From Christensenellaceae bacterium (GTDB lineage Bacteria; Bacillota; Clostridia; Christensenellales; UBA1750), in NCBI GenBank assembly GCA_031280685.1, contig JAITGM010000017.1, positions 1 to 33,781 on the forward strand: a stretch of 33,781 bases of DNA, in the 5' to 3' direction. Under the pieces are notes generated by a model. That model was not told the DNA's origin. It ran no database searches and saw only the letters and a program-made list of their open reading frames with translations. Shown piece after piece: positions 15,110 to 24,400 of the stretch (position 1 is its first letter; every line of letters starts with the position of its first letter). A program made the position numbers and the translations under genes.

Positions 15110-16429
15110 ATGCTAAAGGTGGCGAAGTTCGGCGGCAGCTCACTGGCCGACGCGCGGCAGTTCCAAAAGGTTAAGGCCATTCTGCTTATGGATGAGGGGC
15201 GCAGATACGTCGTGCCCTCAGCGCCCGGCAAGCGCGACGATGAGGATGAAAAGGTGACCGATCTGCTCTATCTGATGCAGAAAAAGGCTGCGCAGGGCGA
15301 AAAGATCGATGAGGAATTCGCACGGCTGAAGGAGCGCTTCGCGGGCATCGTGGAGGCGCTTGAGCTTGAGCTTGATATACTGCCCCATCTTGGCGAGCTG
15401 CGGGAGGCCATCGAAGGCGGCGCCTCGCCCGACTTCGCTGCGAGCAGGGGCGAATACCTCAATGGCATCGTGCTTTCGCATTATTTGGGCTGGGAGTTCA
15501 TCGACGCGGCCGAGGTGGTCTTTTTTGGCGAAAACGGCGTCTTTGACGCGGATCAGACGCAGGAAGTGCTCTCTGCCAAGCTGGCGAAGGCGAAAAACGC
15601 CGTGATCCCAGGCTTTTACGGCTCCATGCCGAATGGGGAAATCCATACATTCTCGCGCGGGGGGTCCGACATCACTGGCGCCATCGTGGCCAGGGCCTGC
15701 TCCGCCGCGCTTTACGAAAATTGGACCGACGTGTCCGGTTTTTTGATGGCCGATCCACGCATCGTGAAAAAGCCCCGCGAAATCGAGGTCATCACCTACC
15801 GCGAGCTGCGCGAGCTTTCGTATATGGGCGCGACGGTTCTGCACGATGAGGCGATCTTCCCGGTGCGGATGGCGGGCATCCCCATCAACATCCGCAACAC
15901 CAACGAGCCTTCGGCCCCCGGCACGATGATCGTGCGGGCGGACGAGAGCCAGGTGCGCGGCGCGATCACCGGCATTGCGGGCAAGAAGGGCTTTACGGCC
16001 ATCGCGGTGGAAAAAAACCTGATGAACGCCGAGCTTGGCTTCGGCCGGCGCGTTTTGCAGGCCCTGGAAGAAAGCGGCGTGCCCTTTGAGCACCTGCCTA
16101 CGGGCATCGACACGATGACGGTGCTCTGCTCGGACGCAAACCTGGCCGGGCGGATCGAAGGGGTGATCGAAACCATCCGCAGGAGCTGCGAACCCGATCA
16201 TATCGAGGTGATTTCGGGGCTTTCGCTGGTCGCGACGGTGGGGCGCGGCATGGTGCGCTACCCAGGCACCGCCGCCAAGATCTTTGCCGCGCTGGCGGAG
16301 GCCGGCGTCAATATTCGAATGATCGACCAAGGCTCATCCGAGATCAACATCATCACGGCTGTCGAGAGCGCGGACTTTGAGCGCGCGGTGAACGCGATCT
16401 ATAGCGCCTTCGTGAAGAGTTCGCCATGA
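15110..16429 (+). CDS. lysC: Aspartate kinase
   Basis: A 439-residue enzyme that phosphorylates aspartate, the first step toward lysine, threonine, methionine and diaminopimelate for the cell wall. The kinase domain opens with VAKFGGSSLADARQFQK; FSRGGSDITGAIVA is the nucleotide/substrate loop. The C-terminal third carries two ACT-type regulatory domains (GKKGFTAIAVEKNLMNAELGFGRRVLQALEESGVPFEH and GRGMVRYPGTAAKIFAALAEAGVNIRMIDQGSSEINI, described here as joined motifs). This implies allosteric feedback by an end-product amino acid. It is monofunctional, with no homoserine dehydrogenase part. GGAGG lies seven nt before the ATG. Its TGA overlaps the next gene's ATG (ATGA), so translation is probably coupled to the TAXI-like lipoprotein gene. 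Confidence 0.94.
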   Translation: MLKVAKFGGSSLADARQFQKVKAILLMDEGRRYVVPSAPGKRDDEDEKVTDLLYLMQKKAAQGEKIDEEFARLKERFAGIVEALELELDILPHLGELREAIEGGASPDFAASRGEYLNGIVLSHYLGWEFIDAAEVVFFGENGVFDADQTQEVLSAKLAKAKNAVIPGFYGSMPNGEIHTFSRGGSDITGAIVARACSAALYENWTDVSGFLMADPRIVKKPREIEVITYRELRELSYMGATVLHDEAIFPVRMAGIPINIRNTNEPSAPGTMIVRADESQVRGAITGIAGKKGFTAIAVEKNLMNAELGFGRRVLQALEESGVPFEHLPTGIDTMTVLCSDANLAGRIEGVIETIRRSCEPDHIEVISGLSLVATVGRGMVRYPGTAAKIFAALAEAGVNIRMIDQGSSEINIITAVESADFERAVNAIYSAFVKSSP

Positions 16430-17265
16430 AAAGGGCGCTGGCGCTCATGTTGCTGGCCTGTGCTTTGCTGGCGGTGCCGGGTTGTGGGGAGCAAAAGCGC
16501 GGCTATGCCATCGCGGCGGGGCCGGAGGGGCTTGCCGCCGCGCGGATGCTGGGCGAAAAGCTGGCCGGCGGCGCGGTGGCGCGGGCGGCCGGCAGCAAGG
16601 CAGCGCTGCAACAGCTTGCGATGGGTAGCTGTGAATTCGCCGTGGTGACCGAGGCCCAGCTGCGCGACGCAGTGACCGGCGGGGGCGAGTTCTTGGGCGA
16701 TAGCTACCTCGACTTGCAAAGGATCGACAGCATGCTCCTAGGGGTTTTCCTGCCCGTGAGCAAGGCGAAAACCCTTGAGGAAATGGCCTTTTTGCGCGGG
16801 CGCGTGGCCTGTATCGGTCAAAAGGGCGACGGAGCCTTCGCCCTGGCTGAGGCTCTGTGCCTTGAGCTTGCGCTGGATGAACCACTGGAGGTTTCCGCAG
16901 AGGAGGCACTGCGCGGCTTTGAGAGCGGCGAATGGGCCGCCGTGGCCGGGCTGTTTTTGCCGGGCGATGAAACGATTTCTCGGCTTGCGGAGCTTGACGG
17001 CAACGCGCTGGATATTTCTTCCTTCGCCGAAGGGCTTTCCTTGCCGCCTTCGATGGCGCTTTCGAACGCGCCCGAGCTGTTCGAGGGCATGGATGCGCTG
17101 CGCGCGCCGCTGTTTTATGGCGCGCTGGTCTGCGACCAAAGCCTGCCCCAGGCGGACAGGAAAAAGGCGGCAGCGGTTTTGGTGGGGCTGCCGATTCGCA
17201 GCCAGCAGATGCCAAGCTACATCGTGCCCGAGGAAACGCCGCTGACCACGGCCATGGCGGGCTGA
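16426..17265 (+). CDS. TAXI-like substrate-binding lipoprotein
   Basis: A 279-residue predicted lipoprotein. The signal peptide MKRALALMLLACALLAVPGC ends in a slightly atypical lipobox (VPGC, Cys about residue 20). The mature part resembles TAXI-type TRAP solute receptors: YAIAAGPEGLAAARMLGEKL, then an AAGSKAALQQLAMGSCEFAVVTEAQ block, where TAXI proteins have GSxxNLxxLxxGxxDxAxVQ. It has VFLPVSKAKTLEEMAFLRGRVACIGQKG further on. No TRAP permease (DctQM) is nearby. The start overlaps the lysC stop by four bases. Co-translation with aspartate kinase suggests an amino-acid-related ligand, but this is inference. It could also be a divergent stand-alone sensor protein. Confidence 0.7.
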   Translation: MKRALALMLLACALLAVPGCGEQKRGYAIAAGPEGLAAARMLGEKLAGGAVARAAGSKAALQQLAMGSCEFAVVTEAQLRDAVTGGGEFLGDSYLDLQRIDSMLLGVFLPVSKAKTLEEMAFLRGRVACIGQKGDGAFALAEALCLELALDEPLEVSAEEALRGFESGEWAAVAGLFLPGDETISRLAELDGNALDISSFAEGLSLPPSMALSNAPELFEGMDALRAPLFYGALVCDQSLPQADRKKAAAVLVGLPIRSQQMPSYIVPEETPLTTAMAG

Positions 17266-17289
17266 TTTTGGATGAAAGGCGGGGAAACA

Positions 17290-18294
17290 ATGCAAGAAGG
17301 CGACCTGACGCTGCGCCGCGCCGCCGAGGGGGATGCCCGCGCGCTCTTTGATTTGCGCTACCTGGCCTATTTGGGGCGATATGCGAGGGTTTCTGACGAA
17401 AACGACCCCTGCCTGCAGCCCTTTTCTCTCTTCAAGGCCCAGATCGAGGGCGGAGGGCATTTTGCCCTGGTTTTGGGTAAAACCCTGGTGGGCGGCGCGG
17501 AAATCGCGGCGCTTGAGGATTGCGTTGAGATCAAGGAGCTCTACGTCGCGCCCGAAGCGCAGGGGCAGGGCCTAGGCGCGGGGGCGCTCAGGCTGACCGA
17601 GATGCAGTTCCCTTCCGCGCGCTACCGCGTGACACTGCCCGGCGCCAGGGACGGCGGACTTTTCCATCGCCTGGGCTACAGGCCCGAGGGCGAGGGGGAA
17701 AAGAAGGGCGAGCGCTACTGCCCTACGCTGTGGCAGAAGGAAAAGCACCGCCAGAGCGAGATCGTTCTAAGCGCGCTTGCGCGCGAGAACCTGCCAAGGG
17801 TGGCCGCCTGGATTTCCGACTTGAGCGAGGAGGAGCTTTTTGCCTTCACGGGCGGCGCCGTCGGGCGCCGGATGGACGCTGTGCAGGCTGCGGCGCTCTA
17901 TGCGGGGAACCTGCGCGGCGGTCCGCCGCGCAGCCTTGATTTTGCCATTGAGGTGGCGGATCTGCGCGCGGTGATCGGCGTGATCTCGCTCACGAACATC
18001 GAGTGGGACGTGAAGCGCTGCCAGGTTTCAAGGCTCTTCGTGCAAAAGGCATGGCGCGGCGTGGGCATCGGAAGGCAGGCGGTGGCCGGGCTTTGCGAGC
18101 TGGCCATTCGGGAATACGGCTTCCGAGGCTTTTCGGCCATCCTGCTCGAAGAGAGCCAGGCTGCACTGCACTGCCTGAGCGGCGCGGGCTTCACCGCGGC
18201 CTACCGCAGCGAGGGGGCCTTCGTCGCGAAGGATGGGAGTGAAAAAACGCGGATTCTGCTGGTGCGCGGCGGCCTGCCTCATGCGGAGGCCTGA
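17290..18294 (+). CDS. Tandem GNAT-domain acetyltransferase
   Basis: A 334-residue protein with two GNAT folds. The N-terminal domain has IKELYVAPEAQGQGLGAGALRL, containing the acetyl-CoA binding Q-x-x-G-x-G/A loop, and FHRLGYRPEG. The C-terminal domain has SRLFVQKAWRGVGIGRQAVAGL, again with an R-G-x-G-I-G loop, and CLSGAGFTAAYRSEG. Both acetyl-CoA loops look intact, so both domains may bind cofactor. The substrate is unknown. I took the ATG at 17290, which has GGCGGGG five nt upstream; an in-frame ATG six codons earlier lacks a good site. It lies 24 bp after the TAXI-like gene and is probably the third gene of the lysC operon. Confidence 0.82.
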   Translation: MQEGDLTLRRAAEGDARALFDLRYLAYLGRYARVSDENDPCLQPFSLFKAQIEGGGHFALVLGKTLVGGAEIAALEDCVEIKELYVAPEAQGQGLGAGALRLTEMQFPSARYRVTLPGARDGGLFHRLGYRPEGEGEKKGERYCPTLWQKEKHRQSEIVLSALARENLPRVAAWISDLSEEELFAFTGGAVGRRMDAVQAAALYAGNLRGGPPRSLDFAIEVADLRAVIGVISLTNIEWDVKRCQVSRLFVQKAWRGVGIGRQAVAGLCELAIREYGFRGFSAILLEESQAALHCLSGAGFTAAYRSEGAFVAKDGSEKTRILLVRGGLPHAEA

Positions 18295-18324
18295 GTTTTT
18301 ACCGCAGGTTTGATCGTGATAGAT

Positions 18325-18343
18325 AAGGGGTTTTCCCCCTTTT
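18325..18343 (+). terminator. Weak terminator-like hairpin after the GNAT gene
   Basis: AAGGGG (18325-18330) and CCCCTT (18336-18341) with a 5-nt loop and a very short T-run. The stem is only six bp, so efficiency is doubtful. Confidence 0.35.
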
Positions 18344-18498
18344 GGAGCTGTTGGCTTGGCGGAATGGACGAGCATGCCGAATGAGGGCCGAGCGTGACCG
18401 CCACAGGGAGAGGGCGGCTGGGGCTGAGTTTGCGATTCTTAAGAGCGCTTCGAAGAAACAATGTAACACAGTGTAAAAGAGGAGGAGCCGGAGCCGGC

Positions 18499-18947
18499 AT
18501 GAGGGTCAGGTTGATGGCCAGCGCGATCCTGCGCGCGGGGGCAGCCTTTTATTGATGAAGCGCTCGATGGCGAAGAAAATCGCCCCGGGGAAGTGGGCGC
18601 CCATTGGCGGCCACATAGAAGAGGGCGAGATGAGCGCACCCGAAAGGGCCTGCCTGCGCGAGATTTTTTAGGAAACCGGCATTGGGGAAGGGCAAATTCG
18701 GGGCTTTAGGCTGCGCTTCATCGTACTGGTGCAAAGGGAGGGCGAGATTCGCCAGATCCTCGTCTTTTCAGGGGAGCTTGATGAGGAAATTCAGGAAATT
18801 CCCCTGCCGGAATGCGAGGAAGGCGAGCTGTTTTATGTGCCCGCGCAAGAGGTGATGGGTAAGGATCTGACTTTTTCGATGCGTGCGGCGCTGTGGCGCT
18901 ATCTTTGTGCGCCCGAGGGGGAGAGAATCGTTCTCGGCGTGGTGTAA
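18499..18947 (+). pseudogene. Nudix hydrolase pseudogene (one frameshift, one nonsense codon)
   Basis: Reads as a Nudix hydrolase of about 150 residues once two lesions are allowed. The first part, MRVRLMASAILRAGAAF, ends in a TTTT tract near 18550. Restoring one T joins it to LLMKRSMAKKIAPGKWAPIGGHIEEGE, the start of the Nudix box. The box continues ERACLREIF, then TAG (18670-18672), then ETGIG; the expected residue at the stop is Glu (GAG to TAG is one change). The remaining 91 codons are open to TAA at 18947, including ILVFSGELDEEIQEIPLPE and LFYVPAQEVMG. Intact members hydrolyse nucleoside-diphosphate-linked compounds. The stop removes one of the essential box glutamates and truncates the protein, so it should be inactive unless recoded. 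Confidence 0.85.
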
Positions 18948-19420
18948 AGGGGCGAGAGCGGCATCGTCTGGACGGAACTGTAACCTACCTTCCCGCGGCA
19001 ACCCGGCGGGCACGCAAAAAGGCCCCTTCTAATAAGGAGGAGCGCTGGATTGCTTCGGTGGCGGGGAAGGGGCGCCCGCGCGGGCTTTCACAATGGAGGG
19101 GGCTGTTCATAATGAAGGCCGGATGGGTTCGGCGCCATTGCGAGGAGCAAAGCGACGCTGCAATCCGGCGAATGAAGGAATGGAGGAAGAAAGGCTTCGG
19201 CAAAGTGGAGGAGCGCTGGATTGCTTCGATCCCCTCGCAACGACAGCGGGAGGGGGGATGCGGTCAGTGAACGGGATTGGCTCCCGCCCTTGCGGGGGGC
19301 GCAGAGGGTCCGCGGCACCCCTCGCGAAGGCGCGGAGCGCCGCCCCGCGTGGGTTCGGCGGCCTTTGGGGCGAAAAGCGCCTTTTGGCCTTTTAAAAAGG
19401 ACGAAACAGGAGGAGAAAAA
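18948..19420 (+). repeat. Repeat-rich intergenic region with REP/BIME-like element, copy 2
   Basis: No gene is seen in these 473 bp. The core element is at 19133-19245: the left end CGCCATTGCGAGGAGCAAAG (starting 19134) is mirrored by CGAT-CCCCTCGCAACGAC at the right end (to 19244). It is the same family as 6829-6929. A direct repeat starting GGAGGAGCGCTGGATTGCTT occurs at 19037 and again at 19207, the second inside the element's right arm, so a third partial copy is present. The rest up to the next start is very GC-rich; I found no clear promoter for the downstream gene. Confidence 0.65.
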
Positions 19421-20182
19421 ATGAAGCTGGGAGCGCAGTTGTATACCTTGCGGAAGGATACGCAGAGCGCGGAGGGACTGCTTGCGAGCCTGTATGCGGT
19501 GAAGGAGCTGGGCTATAAGGCGGTGCAGCTCTCTGGCCAGGGGGTGGGGATTTCGGATGAGGAGATCGCGGGCTTTTTAAAGGAAACGGGCCTGGTTTGC
19601 GCCGCGACCCACTTTGGCTTTGAGAAGCTGAAGGGCGACTTTGCCGGCGTGGTGAAGGCGCATGGGCTTTGGGGCTGCGGGTATGTGGGCCTGGGTTCCA
19701 TGCCGGAAGAATACCGAAGGAGCGAAGAAGGCTTTGTGGCCTTTGCGAAGGAGGCCTCGGAGCTTGCCGGGCGCTTCAAGGCCGAGGGGCTTTGCTTTAT
19801 CTACCACAACCACCAGTTTGAGTTCCAGCGCTTCGGCCAAAAGACCGGCTTTGAGCTCTTGATGGAGAATAGCTGCGAGGCATTGCAGTTTGAGATCGAC
19901 ACGTTTTGGATGCAGGTCGGCGGGGGCGACGTGCCCGCGCTGATCGAGCGGGCCGCGGGCAGATCCGACGTGATTCACTATAAGGATCTGGTCATCGATG
20001 GCGAATCGAAGCAGTGCATGGCCGAGATCGGCCAAGGGAACCTCAACTGGGAAGCGATCCTTCGGGCGAGCGAGAGGGCCGGGGTAAAATGGGTGCTGGT
20101 GGAGCAGGACGAGTGCCGGCGGCCCCCGATTGAGAGCCTGGGCATCAGCCTTGAATTCTTAAATGGCAAGGGGATTTTTTAA
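19421..20182 (+). CDS. Sugar phosphate isomerase/epimerase (xylose isomerase-like TIM barrel)
   Basis: A 253-residue TIM-barrel protein of the AP endonuclease 2 / xylose isomerase-like superfamily. It begins KLGAQLYTLRKD, typical of this group, and contains FIYHNHQFEF and ALQFEIDTFWMQVGGGD (metal-ligand region). HYKDLVI and WVLVEQDEC follow (late-barrel Glu or Asp ligands). Length is typical. Relatives isomerise or epimerise sugars such as inosose or ketohexoses; the substrate here is unknown. The ATG at 19421 has AGGAGGAG six nt upstream. The open frame runs 48 codons further upstream into repeat DNA and is not used. It lies two bp before the exporter gene, so the two are probably co-transcribed. 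Confidence 0.88.
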   Translation: MKLGAQLYTLRKDTQSAEGLLASLYAVKELGYKAVQLSGQGVGISDEEIAGFLKETGLVCAATHFGFEKLKGDFAGVVKAHGLWGCGYVGLGSMPEEYRRSEEGFVAFAKEASELAGRFKAEGLCFIYHNHQFEFQRFGQKTGFELLMENSCEALQFEIDTFWMQVGGGDVPALIERAAGRSDVIHYKDLVIDGESKQCMAEIGQGNLNWEAILRASERAGVKWVLVEQDECRRPPIESLGISLEFLNGKGIF

Positions 20183-20184
20183 CG

Positions 20185-21093
20185 ATGCGCTCCCGCGCGA
20201 AGAGCGGGCTTGCGGCGGCCGGGCTGCTGCTGGCCGCGCTGATTTGGGGCTTTGCCTTCGTAATCGTCAAAAACACCGTGGATTTGGTGCCGCCCTTTTA
20301 TATGATGGCCCTGCGCTTCACCCTGGCAGGGGCTTTGATGGCGCTCATCTTCATGAAGAAGATGATTCGCCTTAGCCTGGCGGATTTGAAGGCTGGGTGG
20401 GTGCTGGGCCTTTTCCTCTTTGCGAGCTACGCGCTGCAAACGGTGGGAATTAAATACACCACGGCCGGAAAAAACGCCTTTTTGACCACGATTTATGTGG
20501 TTTTGGCTCCATTTTTGCATTGGCTGCTCGAAAGGGTGAGGCCTGGGCGCAAGGTCGCCGCGGCAGCGGGGCTTGCCCTGGCCGGGATCGGGCTGCTTTC
20601 GCTGAACGGGGACTTGAGCGTGAACCTGGGCGACGGGCTGACGATTGGCTGTGGGCTGACCTTTGCCGTGCACCTGGTTTTGGTGGCGCGCTATGCCAAA
20701 CGGCACGACCCGCTGGTGATGACGGTGCTGCAGCTTGGTGTGGCCGCGCTGCTCTCGTGGGCCGTTGCGCCCTTTGCGGAAGGGGGCTTCCCCGTGGCCG
20801 CCTTCGAGCCAGAGGCGCTAGGCGGGCTGATCTATCTTGGGGTGCTGAGCACCTCGGTGGCTTTTGCACTGCAGAACATCGGGCAAAAATACGTCGAGCC
20901 CTCGGTGGCGGCGATTCTTCTTTCGTGCGAGTCGCTCTTTGGGGTGCTCAGCTCCACGCTCTTTTTGCGGGAAAGGATGACCGGCAGGATGATCGCGGGC
21001 TGCGCGCTGCTGTTTTTGGCGATTTTGCTGGTGGAGGCGAAGTTGCCCTTCGGGCGCGAAAAACCGGCCGCTCGGGGCGAGGGCGAGGCCTGA
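20185..21093 (+). CDS. DMT-family transporter (EamA domains)
   Basis: A 302-residue integral membrane protein with about ten hydrophobic helices forming two EamA repeats. Repeat 1 begins near LLLAALIWGFAFVIVKNTVD, with the proline-containing FYMMALRFTLAGALM motif. Repeat 2 spans about residues 150-290 and includes VLSTSVAFALQNIGQKYVEPSVAAILLSCESLFGVL, a hallmark of the family (described as adjoining motifs). Members export amino acids or other small metabolites. The start follows the TIM-barrel gene's stop by two bases, suggesting translational coupling and perhaps a shared pathway. The C-terminal tail is charged and Gly/Glu-rich. Confidence 0.9.
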   Translation: MRSRAKSGLAAAGLLLAALIWGFAFVIVKNTVDLVPPFYMMALRFTLAGALMALIFMKKMIRLSLADLKAGWVLGLFLFASYALQTVGIKYTTAGKNAFLTTIYVVLAPFLHWLLERVRPGRKVAAAAGLALAGIGLLSLNGDLSVNLGDGLTIGCGLTFAVHLVLVARYAKRHDPLVMTVLQLGVAALLSWAVAPFAEGGFPVAAFEPEALGGLIYLGVLSTSVAFALQNIGQKYVEPSVAAILLSCESLFGVLSSTLFLRERMTGRMIAGCALLFLAILLVEAKLPFGREKPAARGEGEA

Positions 21094-21124
21094 GCGGCCG
21101 CGCAATGTTGGGTTTTGATTAAAA

Positions 21125-21166
21125 TGGCGTTTGGTCGTTGACCAAACGCCAAAGGCATGATAAAAT
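21125..21166 (+). promoter_or_regulatory. Promoter of rpoBC with a palindrome over the -35 box
   Basis: TTGACC (21138-21143), a 17-nt spacer and TAAAAT (21161-21166). A perfect 12-bp inverted repeat TGGCGTTTGGTC (21125-21136) and GACCAAACGCCA (21140-21151) with a 3-nt loop covers the -35 box. It may be an operator, or the hairpin end of the upstream exporter transcript; no T-run follows it. Confidence 0.65.
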
Positions 21167-21172
21167 ACTATT

Positions 21173-21440
21173 CTGTATATTGTGGGTATTTGCCCTCATT
21201 ATGCGGAAAGCGGCCCTTTAAAGGCCAAATATATTGTACAACGAATAGCCGGCCGATGCAATGGGAAACCTAGGGCGCGACGAGCTTACCATAAATTGGT
21301 GAGAAAGAATGGCGTGAGGAAGCGGCGCGGCGATTTTGCTGCAGGCGAGGGGAGTCGAAGTCCTTGCGCGGCCCCAGGGCGCGCAAGGGGTTTTGGCGCC
21401 CCAAAAGCGGACTTGAACGGAGAGAGGTGTGAGCGCAAAC
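21173..21440 (+). promoter_or_regulatory. Long leader of rpoBC with two hairpins before rpoB
   Basis: About 268 nt between the predicted transcription start and rpoB without a recognisable gene. A 9-bp hairpin CCTTGCGCG (21362-21370) / CGCGCAAGG (21380-21388) is followed at once by TTTTGG (21391-21396) pairing with CCAAAA (21401-21406). This is compatible with attenuation or feedback control of RNA polymerase subunits, but no specific mechanism is shown. Confidence 0.45.
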
Positions 21441-24400
21441 ATGGCCCATCAGGTATTGGTTCATCCCGAGCTCAAGGGCAAGCGGACGAGAATGAGCTTT
21501 GCCAAGATCAAAGAGGTGCTGGAGATGCCGGATTTGATCGAGGTGCAGAAGAATTCCTACCGTCGCTTCCTCAAGGAGGATCTGCGCGAGGTTTTAAGCG
21601 ATGTATCGCCAATCACTGACTTTTCCGAAAACCTTCAGCTTGAATTCACCGATTATTCCCTGGACGACACCCCGAAGTACTCGGTCGAAAAGTGCAAGGA
21701 GCGCGATGCGACCTATTCCGCCGCCCTGCGCGTTGGCGTGCGGCTGATTAACCGCGAAACCGGCGAGATCAAGGAGTCCGAGGTGTTCATGGGGGACTTC
21801 CCCCTGATGACCGACTCGGGGACCTTCATCATCAACGGCGCGGAGCGCGTCATCGTATCCCAGTTGGTGCGCTCGCCCGGCGTTTACTACGCAAAAACCA
21901 TCGACAAGGCGGGCAAGCCCCTTTTTGCCACCACCCTCATCCCCGGGCGTGGCGCCTGGCTCGAATACGAGAGCGACTCGAACGACGTCTTATGGGTGCG
22001 GGTAGACCGCACGCGCAAGGTGCCGCTCACGGTGATTCTGCGCGCCTTCGGCTATGGCACCAACGCCCAGATTTCAGAGCTTTTGGGCGAGCATGAGGCC
22101 TTGGAGGCCACCCTTGCCAAGGACGCGGCCAACTCGGTAGACAGCGGCATGGTCGAGATCTACAAGCGCCTGCGCCCCGGCGAGCCGCCCACTGTGGATT
22201 CGGCGACGAGCCTGATCAATTCGTTATTTTTTGATCCCAAACGCTATGATTTGGCGCGCGTGGGCCGCTATAAGTTCAACAAGAAGCTGGCGCTGGCCAC
22301 GCGCATCGCGGGATTCATCGCCTCGCGCGACCTGATCAGCCCGGTCAGCGGCGAGATCCTGGCCCACGCGGGGGACACACTCACGCGCGACCTGGCGCAG
22401 CGGATTCAAAACGCGGGCGTGAACGAAGCCTATTTGAGCATAAACGGCAAGGAGATCAAGGTGCTGGGCAACAACTTTGCCTTCGCGGACGAGCTTTTGC
22501 CCTTTGACCCCAAAGAGGTTGGCATCAGCGAAATGGCGCATTTGCCGACGCTGCGCAAGCTCATCGAGGAAAACCCGGGCGAAGAGGAGCTGCGTGCCGC
22601 GATCAAGGCGAATTTGGATCATCTCGCGCCCAAACACATCCTGGTGGAGGATGTCGTGGCCTCGGTGAGCTATTTGCTGGGCCTAGGCTATGGCGTGGGC
22701 CATGAGGACGACATCGACCACCTGGGCAACCGCAGGCTGCGCTCGGTGGGCGAGCTTTTGCAAAACCAGATCCGCATCGGCCTTTCGCGCCTGGAGCGCG
22801 TGGTGCGCGAGCGCATGGCTGTGCGGGATATGGAGGTCGTCACGCCGCAGTCACTCATCAATATCCGCCCCGTTTCGGGTGCCATTAAGGAATTCTTCGG
22901 CTCCTCGCAACTTTCGCAGTTCCTCGACCAGCCAAACCCGCTGGCCGAGCTTACGCACAAGCGCAGGGCCTCGGCCCTTGGCCCCGGCGGCCTGAACCGT
23001 GAGCGCGCCTCGATGGATGTGCGCGACGTGCACTCCTCGCACTACTCGCGCATGTGCCCGATCGAAACGCCGGAAGGCCCGAATATCGGCCTGATTAGCT
23101 CGCTGGCGACCTATGCGCGCATCAACGAATACGGCTTCATCGAGGCGCCGTACCGCAGGGTCGATAAGCCTGGCCGCCGCGTGACCGACGAAGTTGTGTA
23201 CATGACCGCCGACGAAGAAGAAAACTACATCCTCGCGCAGGCCAACGAGGAGCTCGACGAAAAGGGCTGGTTTCTCTCTGAAATGGTGACCGCCAGGCAA
23301 AGGGAAGACATCAACCAGTTCCCCCGCGAGAGCATCGACTTCATGGACGTGAGCCCGAGGCAGCTGGTTTCGGTCGCTTCGGCAATGATCCCCTTCCTCG
23401 AAAACGACGACGCGAACCGCGCCCTGATGGGCGCCAACATGCAGCGCCAGGCGGTGCCGCTCCTCGTGCCCGAGGCCCCGATCGTGGGCACGGGCATGGA
23501 GTATAAGGCCGCGCGGGACTCGGGCGTGGTGATCCTGGCGAAGGAAGCTGGCGTGGTGAGCAAGGTTTCGGCCGATGAGATCGTGGTGGAAGACGAAGCG
23601 CGCCACAAGGAGGAATACCATCTCATTAAATTCACCCGCTCGAACCAATCGACCTGCATCAACCAGCGCCCCATCGTCAAGCTGGGCGAGCGGGTCGAAA
23701 AAGGGCAGGTTTTGGCCGACGGCCACTCGACGGACATGGGAGAAATCGCCCTTGGTCGCAATATTTTGATGGCCTTCATGCCCTGGGAGGGCTACAACTA
23801 CGAGGATGCGATCCTGATCTCTGAAAAGTTGGTCAAGGAGGACGTTTTGACCTCGATCCACATGGAGGAATACGAGTCCGAGGCGCGCGATACCAAACTG
23901 GGCCCGGAAGAGATCACTGCCGACATTCCCAACGTTGGCGACGACGCGCTGAAGGACCTGGACGAGCGCGGCATCATCCGCATCGGCGCCGAAGTGCGCG
24001 CGGGCGATATTTTGGTGGGCAAGGTGACGCCCAAGGGCGAAACCGAGCTCACGGCCGAAGAGCGCCTGCTGCGCGCCATCTTTGGCGAGAAGGCGCGAGA
24101 GGTGCGCGATACTTCCCTGCGCGTGCCGCACGGCGAATACGGCACCATAGTGGATGTCAAGGTCTTTACGCGCGAAAACAAGGATGAGCTCCAACCCGGA
24201 GTGAACATGATGGTGCGCGTCTACATCGCCCAGAAGCGCAAGATCTCGGTGGGCGACAAGATGGCGGGCCGCCACGGCAACAAGGGCGTAATTTCGCGTA
24301 TTTTGCCCGAGGAAGACATGCCCTTTTTGCCCGATGGTACCCCGCTTGAAATCGTTCTGAACCCCCTTGGCGTGCCCTCGCGCATGAACATCGGCCAGGT

